Shown: one piece after another, positions 25,602 through 32,111 of the stretch
Layout of the letters: every line of letters starts with the position of its first letter
Position numbering within the stretch: position 1 is the stretch's first letter
Source: Variovorax sp. KBW07
GTDB lineage: Bacteria; Pseudomonadota; Gammaproteobacteria; Burkholderiales; Burkholderiaceae_C
Assembly (NCBI RefSeq): GCF_003852515.1
Contig: NZ_QAJK01000146.1
Span: 1-32,111 of the forward strand
Direction of reading: 5' to 3'
DNA length: 32,111 nucleotides
Notes under the pieces: model-generated
Databases searched by the model: none
Told to the model about the DNA's origin: nothing
The model's input: the letters and a program-made list of their open reading frames with translations, nothing else
Position numbers and translations under genes: made by a program

Positions 25602-25630
25602 CACCGCACCGCACCGCATCGCACTGCATC
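25602..25630. repeat. Degenerate pentanucleotide repeat before pncB
   Basis: About six units of GCACC, with variants GCATC and GCACT, run in tandem just 12 bases before the pncB start. Two adjacent units are identical and the rest vary by one or two bases. Confidence 0.5.
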
Positions 25631-25642
25631 GCGTACAGCACC

Positions 25643-26863
25643 ATGATCATTCACAGCCTGCTCGACACCGACCTCTACAAGTTCACGATGATGCAGGTCG
25701 TTCTGCATCACTTCCCGGGGGCGCGGGTCGAGTACCGCTTCAAGTGCCGCAACCCCGGCGTCGACCTGGCGCAGTTCGCGGGCCAGATCCGCGACGAGGT
25801 GCGCAGCCTGTGTTCGCTGCAGTTCCGCGATGCCGAACTGGCCTACCTGCGCTCGATGCGCTTCATCAAGAGCGACTTCGTCGACTTTCTCGGGCTCTTC
25901 CGGCTCAACGAGAAATACATCAACATCATTCCGCAGCCCTCGGGCGAGCTCGAGATCCGCATCAAGGGGCCGTGGCTGCACACCATCCTGTTCGAGATCC
26001 CGGTGCTGGCCATCGTCAATGAGGTCTACTTCCGCAACACGCAGAAGAAGCCCGACTTCGAGGAAGGCCGCCGCCGGCTCGAAACCAAGATCGCCCAGCT
26101 GCAGGATGCCGGCCTGTCCGACCTGAAGATTGCCGACTACGGCACGCGCCGCCGCTTCTCGAAGGACTGGCATGAAGAGGTGCTGCGCACCCTGAACGCC
26201 CGGCTGGGGGCCGTGACATCGCCACCCGCGCATGCCACGCCCGGCGCGCGGCTGCCGCAGCTCGCGGGCACCAGCAACGTGCTGTACGCCATGAAGCTGG
26301 GCCTGATTCCGCTGGGCACCATGGCGCACGAATACCTGCAGGCCTGCCAGGCGCTGGGCCCGCGGCTGCGCGACAGCCAGATCTTCGGCTTCGAGAGCTG
26401 GGCCCGCGAATACCGCGGCGACCTGGGCATCGCGCTGTCCGACGTGTACGGCATGAGCGCGTTCCTGCGCGACTTCGACCTGTATTTCTGCAAGCTCTTC
26501 GACGGCGCCCGCCACGACAGCGGCGACCCGTTCCAGTGGGGCGAACGCATGCTGGCGCACTACATCGCCAACCGGGTCGATCCGCTCACCAAGACGCTGA
26601 TCTTCAGCGACGGCCTCACGGTGCCGCGCACCATCGAGCTGTACCAGCAGTTCCGCGGCCGCTGCCAGCTGGCATTCGGCATCGGCACCAACCTCACCAA
26701 CGACCTGGGCTACGAGCCGCTGCAGATCGTCATCAAGATGATCCATTGCAACGACCAGCCGGTGGCCAAGCTGTCGGACACGCCGTCCAAGAACATGTGC
26801 GAAGACGAAAAATACCTGGCCTACCTGCGCCAGGTCTTCGAGATCGAACAACCCCCCGCCTGA
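25643..26863 (+). CDS. pncB: Nicotinate phosphoribosyltransferase
   Basis: 406 residues from ATG 25643 ([20 protein letters not shown], the normal PncB start); an in-frame extension to 25595 would include the pentamer repeats and is rejected. Family motifs: [26 protein letters not shown] with H229 as the likely phosphorylated histidine, [10 protein letters not shown] and KTLIFSDGL for the phosphoribosyl site, and IGTNLTND. It converts nicotinate and PRPP to nicotinate mononucleotide with ATP, in the Preiss-Handler NAD salvage route in the cytoplasm. It is the first gene of a (+) series, but the 48-bp gap to the transporter leaves cotranscription open. Confidence 0.97.
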   Translation: MIIHSLLDTDLYKFTMMQVVLHHFPGARVEYRFKCRNPGVDLAQFAGQIRDEVRSLCSLQFRDAELAYLRSMRFIKSDFVDFLGLFRLNEKYINIIPQPSGELEIRIKGPWLHTILFEIPVLAIVNEVYFRNTQKKPDFEEGRRRLETKIAQLQDAGLSDLKIADYGTRRRFSKDWHEEVLRTLNARLGAVTSPPAHATPGARLPQLAGTSNVLYAMKLGLIPLGTMAHEYLQACQALGPRLRDSQIFGFESWAREYRGDLGIALSDVYGMSAFLRDFDLYFCKLFDGARHDSGDPFQWGERMLAHYIANRVDPLTKTLIFSDGLTVPRTIELYQQFRGRCQLAFGIGTNLTNDLGYEPLQIVIKMIHCNDQPVAKLSDTPSKNMCEDEKYLAYLRQVFEIEQPPA

Positions 26864-26911
26864 CGGCTGTACCCGCGCTGCGCACTGAACGGTCTGGTAC
26901 GGTACGGCCCC

Positions 26912-28324
26912 ATGCAAAAAACGATCCGACTGACCGCAGCCGCGGTATTTCTGCTCCTGCTTCCCGCCCTGGCCTCGGCCGCCGACTTCGACGGCGGAAA
27001 GCTGTCGCCGCTGTGGGGCGTGCCCTTCGCGGGCATCCTGCTGTCGATCGCCTTGATGCCGCTGCTTGCGCCGGTGTTCTGGCATCACCACTACGGCAAG
27101 ATCTCGGCCGCCTGGGCGCTGGCCTTCCTGCTGCCCTTTGCCGCGACCTACGGTGCGGGGCTGGCGGGCGTGCAACTGGTGCATGCGCTGGTGGCCGAAT
27201 ACATTCCGTTCATCATCCTGCTGACGGCGCTCTTCACGGTGGCGGGCGGCATCCACATCCGCGGCAACCTGCACGGCGCACCCGGCCTCAACACCGCCAT
27301 CCTGGCCATCGGCGCGGTGCTCGCGAGCTTCATGGGCACCACGGGCGCCTCGATGCTGCTCATACGGCCGCTGATTCGCGCCAACGACAACCGTGCGCAC
27401 AAGGTGCACGTGATCGTGTTCTTCATCTTCATCGTGTCGAATGCCGGCGGCTCCCTCACCCCGCTGGGTGATCCGCCGCTGTTCCTCGGCTTCCTGAAGG
27501 GCGTCAGCTTCTTCTGGACGGTGCAGAACATCCTGCCCGAAACGCTCTTCATCCTTGCCGTGCTGCTGGCGCTGTTCTACATGATCGACCGCCACTACTA
27601 CCGCAAGGAGGGCGTGTTGCCGGTCGACCCGACGCCTGACACGCCCGGCGTCGGCTTCGACGGTGCCGCCAACTTCTGGCTGCTCGGCGGCGTGGTCGCG
27701 CTGGTGCTGCTCAGCGGCTTCTGGAAATCGCCGATTCAGTTCGACGTGTTCGGCACCGAGGTCGGCCTGCCGGGCCTGGTGCGCGACGTCGGCCTGGCGC
27801 TGATCGCCCTGGTGTCGTACAAGCTCACGTCGGCCAAGGTGCACGCCGACAACCAGTTCGAATGGGGGCCGATGGCCGAGGTGGCCAAGCTGTTCGCGGG
27901 CATCTTCCTGACCATCATCCCGGTGATCGCGATGCTCAAGGCCGGCACGCAGGGGCCGTTCGGCGCCATCGTCTCGGCCGTGACGCGCGCCGACGGCCAA
28001 CCCGACCCGGCCATGTATTTCTGGGCCACCGGCGTGCTGAGTTCGTTCCTGGACAACGCGCCGACCTACCTGGTGTTCTTCAACACCGCGGGCGGCGACC
28101 CGGTCGCGCTGATGACCACCTACGCCAGCACGCTGGCCGCCATTTCAGCGGGCGCCGTGTTCATGGGCGCCAACACCTACATCGGCAACGCGCCCAACCT
28201 GATGGTCAAGGCCATTGCCGAGAGCCGCGGCGTTCGCATGCCGAGCTTCTTCGGCTACATGGCGTGGTCCATGGCCATCCTGGTTCCGCTGTTCGTTCTT
28301 TGCACCTTCATCTTCTTCCGCTGA
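26912..28324 (+). CDS. CitMHS_2-type sodium:proton antiporter / citrate-like transporter
   Basis: 470 residues with a leading hydrophobic segment (MQKTIRLTAAAVFLLLLPAL) that may be a signal or first helix, then about eleven more. Motifs NAGGSLTPLGDPPLFLGFL and SSFLDNAPTYLVFFN are the paired re-entrant loops of the ion transporter superfamily (ArsB/NhaD/CitM) and agree with the family annotated as sodium:proton antiporter or putative citrate transporter. Substrate cannot be set from sequence: Na+/H+ exchange or carboxylate symport. It starts 48 bases after pncB and ends 37 bases before the hydroxyacid dehydrogenase, suggesting an operon and perhaps a carboxylate substrate. Confidence 0.88.
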   Translation: MQKTIRLTAAAVFLLLLPALASAADFDGGKLSPLWGVPFAGILLSIALMPLLAPVFWHHHYGKISAAWALAFLLPFAATYGAGLAGVQLVHALVAEYIPFIILLTALFTVAGGIHIRGNLHGAPGLNTAILAIGAVLASFMGTTGASMLLIRPLIRANDNRAHKVHVIVFFIFIVSNAGGSLTPLGDPPLFLGFLKGVSFFWTVQNILPETLFILAVLLALFYMIDRHYYRKEGVLPVDPTPDTPGVGFDGAANFWLLGGVVALVLLSGFWKSPIQFDVFGTEVGLPGLVRDVGLALIALVSYKLTSAKVHADNQFEWGPMAEVAKLFAGIFLTIIPVIAMLKAGTQGPFGAIVSAVTRADGQPDPAMYFWATGVLSSFLDNAPTYLVFFNTAGGDPVALMTTYASTLAAISAGAVFMGANTYIGNAPNLMVKAIAESRGVRMPSFFGYMAWSMAILVPLFVLCTFIFFR

Positions 28325-28361
28325 TTTTTTCGCTGACCGCCTTCCGCCGAGAGACAACATC

Positions 28362-29348
28362 ATGAGCAAGCCAAAGATCCTGGTCGCACGCGCGATCTTT
28401 CCCGAGACCATCGAGCGCCTTTCGCAGCATTTCGAGGTCGAGTCGAACCAGTCCGATGAAAGCTGGAGCAAGGAGCAGCTCATCGAGAAGCTCAAGGGCA
28501 AGCAGGGCGCTTTCACCACCGGCAGCGAACGCATCGACACCGCCGTGCTCGACGCCTGTCCCGACCTGAAGATCTGCGCCAACATGGCGGTGGGCTACAA
28601 CAACTTCGACGTCGACGCCATGGCCGCGCACGGCGTGCTGGGCACCAACGCGCCCGACGTGCTGACCGAAACCACGGCCGATTTCGGCTTTGCGCTGTTG
28701 ATGGCCACGGCGCGCCGCATCACCGAGAGCGAACACTTCCTGCGCGCGGGCAAGTGGCAGAAGTGGAGCTTCGACATGTTCGCGGGCTCCGACATCCACG
28801 GCTCGACGCTCGGCATCATCGGCATGGGCCGCATCGGGCAGGGCATTGCCAGGCGCGGTGCGCATGGCTTCGGCATGAAGGTGGTCTATCACAACCGCTC
28901 GCGGCTCGATGCAACGCTCGAAGCCGAATGCAAGGCCAGCTACGTGAGCAAGGAAGAGCTGCTCAAGACCGCCGACCACGTGGTGCTGGTGGTGCCGTAT
29001 TCGCCGGCGTCGCACCACACCATCGGCGCGGCCGAAATCGCGCTGATGAAGCCGACCGCCACGCTGATCAACATTGCGCGCGGCGGCATCGTCGATGACG
29101 CGGCCCTGGCCGCAGCCCTGCGCGACAAGCGCATCGCGGCGGCGGGCCTCGACGTGTTCGAGGGCGAGCCCAAGGTCCACCCCGACCTGCTCACCGTGCC
29201 CAACGTGGTGCTGACGCCGCACATCGCCAGCGCGACGGTGCCTACGCGCCGCGCCATGGCCGACCTGGCCGCCGACAACCTGATCGCGTACTTCAGCGAC
29301 AAGGGCCCGCTGACGCCCGTCACGCCCGTTCCGGCCGCTCAAAAATAA
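28362..29348 (+). CDS. D-2-hydroxyacid dehydrogenase (glyoxylate/hydroxypyruvate reductase, GhrB-like)
   Basis: 328 residues from ATG 28362; the longer frame from 28215 lies in the transporter gene. Rossmann motif GIIGMGRIGQG (G154, G156, G159) is followed by HNRSR (177-181), whose Arg-Ser-Arg favours NADPH. Catalytic residues are R240 (NIARGGIVDD), E269 (DVFEGEP) and H287 (LTPHIAS). MAVGYNNFDVDAMAAHGV is typical of the GhrB branch, which reduces glyoxylate, hydroxypyruvate or 2-ketogluconate. The rmuC gene follows 21 bases later. No terminator is seen, so transporter, dehydrogenase, rmuC and MFS gene are probably one transcript. Confidence 0.94.
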   Translation: MSKPKILVARAIFPETIERLSQHFEVESNQSDESWSKEQLIEKLKGKQGAFTTGSERIDTAVLDACPDLKICANMAVGYNNFDVDAMAAHGVLGTNAPDVLTETTADFGFALLMATARRITESEHFLRAGKWQKWSFDMFAGSDIHGSTLGIIGMGRIGQGIARRGAHGFGMKVVYHNRSRLDATLEAECKASYVSKEELLKTADHVVLVVPYSPASHHTIGAAEIALMKPTATLINIARGGIVDDAALAAALRDKRIAAAGLDVFEGEPKVHPDLLTVPNVVLTPHIASATVPTRRAMADLAADNLIAYFSDKGPLTPVTPVPAAQK

Positions 29349-29369
29349 AAACAGGCCCCGCACCGCGAC

Positions 29370-30761
29370 TTGGACACTTCCCTGATTCTTCTCCTGCTGG
29401 GGGCGCTCGCGCTCGTTCAGCTCGCGCTGGTGATCTGGCTGCTCGCACGCAGGCCGCCCCCGCCCGACCACAGCGACATGCTGCGCGTGCTGGCCGCGAT
29501 GGGCAGCGCCAACGAACGCACCGAGCGCGAACTGCGCCGCGAAATCGGGGACAACTCGCGCGGTGCGCGGCAGGAAACCGCGCAGGCCTTCGCCACTTTC
29601 CAGCAGTCGCTGGTGCAGCAGGGCGCCGAGGCCACGCGCACGCAGAATGCGCAGCTCGATGCCTTCGCGCTGCAGCTCGCCTCGTTGCAGAAAACGCTGG
29701 CCGACACGCTCAACACCCAGTTGCAGGGCCTGAGCGAATCGAATGCGCGCCGGCTGTCCGAGGTGCGCGAGACCATGGAAACCCAGCTCGCGCAGCTGCA
29801 GCAGACCAACGCCGCCAAGCTCGACGAGATGCGCAAGACGGTCGACGAAAAGCTGCAGAGCACGCTCGAAGCGCGCCTTGGCGAGAGCTTCAAGCAGGTG
29901 GCCGACCGGCTTGAACAGGTGCACAAGGGTCTGGGCGAAATGCAGACGCTGGCCGTCGGCGTCGGCAGCCTGCAGCGCGTGCTGACCAACGTGAAGACGC
30001 GCGGCATTTTTGGTGAAGTTCAGCTGGAGGCCTTGCTGGAGCAGGTGCTTACGCCCGACCAGTACGCCAAGCAGATCGAGACCAAGCCGCGCAGCGGCCA
30101 GCGCGTCGACTTTGCCATCCGCTTTCCGGGACGCGGCGAAGACGGCGCGCCCGTGTGGCTGCCCATCGACGCCAAGTTTCCGCGCGACGACTACGAGCGC
30201 CTGATCGATGCCCACGAGCGCGCCGATGCCGCCGGTGCCGAACTGGCGGCCAAGGCGCTCGAGGCACGCATCCGCACCGAAGCCAAGTCCATCGCCGACA
30301 ACTACCTCGCGGCACCGCACACCACCGACTTCGCCATCCTGTTCCTTCCTGTCGAAAGCCTCTATGCCGAGGTGCTGCGCCGCCCCGGCCTGATGGACGC
30401 CATCCAGCGCCAGCACCGCGTGACGCTGGCCGGCCCCACCACCTTGCTCGCCATGCTCAACAGCCTGCACATGGGCTTTCGCACGCTGGCGCTGGAGCAG
30501 CAGGCCTCCGAGGTGTGGAAGGTGCTGGGCGCGGTCAAGACCGAATTCGAGCGCTATGGCGAGTGGGTCTCGCGCATCAAGGAGCAGGTGGCCAAGGCCT
30601 CCGACACGCTCGACAAGGCCGACACCCGCGCCAAGCAGATGCGGCTGGCGCTGCGCAAGGTCGAGGCACTGCCCGAGGCGCAGGCGCAGGTGCTGCTGCC
30701 GCCCACGGCCGATACCGACAACAGCATCGACAACGACACCGAGGGCGAAGAACTCCCGTGA
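29370..30761 (+). CDS. rmuC: DNA recombination protein RmuC
   Basis: 463 residues from a TTG start at 29370. This start is supported because it gives the expected N-terminal membrane anchor (residues 4-26), which any later ATG would lose. No strong ribosome-binding site is seen. A long coiled coil covers about 45-195, rich in Gln, Glu and Ala. The conserved core starts at VKTRGIFGEVQLEALLEQVL (208-227) and includes LPIDAKFPRDDYERL, with D267 and K269 in a nuclease-like D-x-K motif. RmuC limits certain DNA inversions and rearrangements and is related to restriction-type nucleases. Its stop overlaps the GTG start of the MFS gene by four bases (GTGA). Confidence 0.94.
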   Translation: MDTSLILLLLGALALVQLALVIWLLARRPPPPDHSDMLRVLAAMGSANERTERELRREIGDNSRGARQETAQAFATFQQSLVQQGAEATRTQNAQLDAFALQLASLQKTLADTLNTQLQGLSESNARRLSEVRETMETQLAQLQQTNAAKLDEMRKTVDEKLQSTLEARLGESFKQVADRLEQVHKGLGEMQTLAVGVGSLQRVLTNVKTRGIFGEVQLEALLEQVLTPDQYAKQIETKPRSGQRVDFAIRFPGRGEDGAPVWLPIDAKFPRDDYERLIDAHERADAAGAELAAKALEARIRTEAKSIADNYLAAPHTTDFAILFLPVESLYAEVLRRPGLMDAIQRQHRVTLAGPTTLLAMLNSLHMGFRTLALEQQASEVWKVLGAVKTEFERYGEWVSRIKEQVAKASDTLDKADTRAKQMRLALRKVEALPEAQAQVLLPPTADTDNSIDNDTEGEELP

Positions 30762-31921
30762 AAGGTTCCGAACTGCTGCGCGTCATCGGCGCCCAGGTTT
30801 GCCTGCACGCCACCATGGCCGGCATGCGACTCGCGACGCCGCTGCTGGCGCTGCAACAGGGCTACAGCGCGGCAGCGGTCGGCGTGCTGATCGCGCTGTT
30901 CGCGCTGACGCAGGTGTTCCTGGCCTTGCCGGCCGGGCGCTTCACCGACAGGTACGGATTCAAGCGGCCACTCTGGTTGTCGGTCATCGCGGCATCGGTC
31001 GGCGCGGGGCTTGTGGTGGTCTTTCCGATCTTCCCGGTCATGTGCATTGCAGCCCTGCTGACGGGCGGTGCCACCGGCGCAACCGTCATTGCGCTGCAGC
31101 GGCATGTGGGGCGCTCGGCCACCAACACCACGCAACTCAAGCGCGTGTTCAGCTGGCTCGCCATCGCACCGGCGGTGGCCAACTTCGTCGGCCCGTTCCT
31201 GGCCGGCATGCTGATCGACCACGCCGGCCGCATACCGGCCGACCTGCTGGCCTTTCGCATCTCCTTCGCGGTGATGGCGGTGCTGCCCATCGTCTGCTGG
31301 ATGCTCGCGCGCGGCGCCTACGAGCCACCACTGGTCGCGCCCGTTGCGGGCGCGGTGCCCACGCGCGCCTGGGACCTGCTGCGCGAGCCGATGTTCCGGC
31401 GCCTGCTGTTCGTGAACTGGCTGCAGTCGTCCAGCTGGGACGTGCACGCCTTCGTGCTGCCGGTGCTGGGCCACGACCGCGGCATCAGCGCCTCGGTGAT
31501 CGGCTCGATCCTCGGCGCCTTCGCGATCGCGGCAGCGGTGATTCGCGTGGTGCTGCCGATGATTGCGTCGCGTGCATCGGAGCGCAGCGTGATCCTGTGC
31601 TCGACAGTGGTGACGGCGGTGGTGTTCGCGGTCTATCCGTTGCTCGACTCGGCCTTGACGATGGGCCTGTGCTCGGTGATCCTGGGCTTTGCACTGGGCG
31701 CGGTGCAGCCGATGGTGATGAGCATGCTCCACCAGATCACACCGCACGCGCGGCACGGCGAGGCGTTGGGCCTGCGGCTGATGACCATCAACGCATCGAG
31801 CGTGGCGATGCCGATGCTCTTCGGTTCGCTGGGGGCGCTGATCGGCATTGCCGGCGTGTTCTGGGTCGTGGGCGGCGTGCTGGCGTTGGGCGCTCGGGCT
31901 ACCTGGGGCCTGAAGATCTAG
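30758..31921 (+). CDS. MFS transporter
   Basis: 387 residues from a GTG start at 30758 that overlaps the rmuC stop (GTGA). About twelve hydrophobic segments. MFS motif A variant ALPAGRFTDRYGFKRPLW lies at about 56-73, and a second-half weaker counterpart is present. No specific subfamily could be named; drug or metabolite export is likely. Translation is coupled to rmuC. The last 190 bases of the window follow with no gene, only a weak small hairpin and a large inverted repeat. Confidence 0.9.
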   Translation: MKGSELLRVIGAQVCLHATMAGMRLATPLLALQQGYSAAAVGVLIALFALTQVFLALPAGRFTDRYGFKRPLWLSVIAASVGAGLVVVFPIFPVMCIAALLTGGATGATVIALQRHVGRSATNTTQLKRVFSWLAIAPAVANFVGPFLAGMLIDHAGRIPADLLAFRISFAVMAVLPIVCWMLARGAYEPPLVAPVAGAVPTRAWDLLREPMFRRLLFVNWLQSSSWDVHAFVLPVLGHDRGISASVIGSILGAFAIAAAVIRVVLPMIASRASERSVILCSTVVTAVVFAVYPLLDSALTMGLCSVILGFALGAVQPMVMSMLHQITPHARHGEALGLRLMTINASSVAMPMLFGSLGALIGIAGVFWVVGGVLALGARATWGLKI

Positions 31922-31984
31922 CGTCTTCTGTCTATTGCGCTTTGTGTTTTGAGCGCTGCTGTTCGATTCGGGTTCATTCGGGGC

Positions 31985-32080
31985 GACGCCCACGCCGACG
32001 GTGTGCTCTGCTCCGCGAATGTCCCCCGCTTCGCTCCTCCTTTATTTCGCTGCGCAGAGCACACCATCCGCGTGAGCGTC
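31985..32080. repeat. 96-bp imperfect inverted repeat with 27-bp arms
   Basis: Arms 31985-32011 and 32054-32080 are complementary at 24 of 27 positions; the inner 12 (GGTGTGCTCTGC with GCAGAGCACACC) are perfect. A further GCGAA/TTCGC pair can form inside, leaving a pyrimidine-rich loop (around 32021-32043). Two of three mismatches become G-U pairs in minus-strand RNA. It is not followed by a T tract. It looks like a dispersed palindromic (REP-like) element rather than a simple terminator. Confidence 0.7.
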
Positions 32081-32111
32081 ATCAGAGTGGTCGTTGATCA
32101 GCGGTACACCA

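Noticed and set aside
25493-28000. An 835-codon minus-strand frame across pncB and the ion transporter
   Set aside because: It is antisense to recognised genes with catalytic motifs, with Arg/His/Gln/Val-biased composition. It is a codon-bias shadow.
28308-30470. A 720-codon minus-strand frame across the dehydrogenase and rmuC
   Set aside because: Same type of shadow: it covers two well-supported plus-strand genes and has no domain of its own.
31936-31960. Weak hairpin after the MFS gene as its terminator
   Set aside because: Only a 5-bp stem (GCGCT/AGCGC) with a 10-base loop and no following T run; too weak to call.

Overview
The window looks like chromosome of a high-GC betaproteobacterium of the Burkholderiales, most likely Comamonadaceae and Variovorax-like. 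This is inferred from several things together: very G+C-rich third codon positions with long spurious open frames antisense to real genes, two orphan Bug-type (tripartite tricarboxylate) binding proteins, a CaiB/HMG-CoA lyase pathway block, a phasin, and an RpoD with a long Lys/Ala-rich N-terminal tail. No database search was possible. I see no tRNA, rRNA, CRISPR array, integrase or insertion sequence. Coding density is high and strand switches are frequent.

Layout. (1) 99-3439 (+): the permease and ATPase genes of a branched-chain amino acid type ABC importer (livHMGF), tightly overlapping; its binding protein is not in the window. (2) 3444-7356: a LysR-type regulator (-) divergent from a (+) run of Bug receptor, CHMI-like tautomerase, Tat-exported PuuE-like deacetylase-fold protein and ABM-domain monooxygenase. 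A perfect LysR-type dyad lies in the divergent gap. (3) 7353-10052 (-): LysR-type regulator, degenerate metallo-beta-lactamase-fold exported protein and DsbA/FrnE-like oxidoreductase. (4) 10155-13352 (+): HMG-CoA lyase family protein (TTG start), class III CoA-transferase and a second Bug receptor, divergent from the second LysR regulator. Together they suggest uptake, CoA activation and retro-Claisen cleavage of a branched organic acid.

(5) 13399-20593 (-): dnaG and rpoD in the macromolecular-synthesis order but without rpsU directly upstream, then, after a strong rpoD terminator, a Bcr/CflA efflux pump and an HPP/CBS-domain membrane protein. (6) 20657-23052: a YihY-family membrane protein (+) whose 3' end overlaps a convergent short-chain 3-hydroxyacyl-CoA dehydrogenase (-), then a phasin (-). 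The phasin has a clear sigma-70 promoter flanked by two TGC/GCA dyads that resemble PhaR operators. (7) 23253-24619 (+): HDAC-like deacetylase translationally coupled to a hotdog thioesterase, closed by a bidirectional terminator. (8) 24716-25438 (-): a CsbD stress protein and a small exported Lys/Ala-rich protein with a duplicated CX10C unit. (9) 25643-31921 (+): pncB, a CitMHS_2-type ion transporter, a GhrB-like hydroxyacid dehydrogenase, rmuC and an MFS transporter. The window ends in a 96-bp imperfect inverted repeat that looks like a dispersed palindromic element.

Most genes belong to known families. The parts most worth pursuing are the HMG-CoA lyase/CoA-transferase/Bug module with its divergent regulator, the operator pair around the phasin promoter, the AT-hook-like tail of RpoD, the CX10C-duplicated protein and the terminal palindrome.
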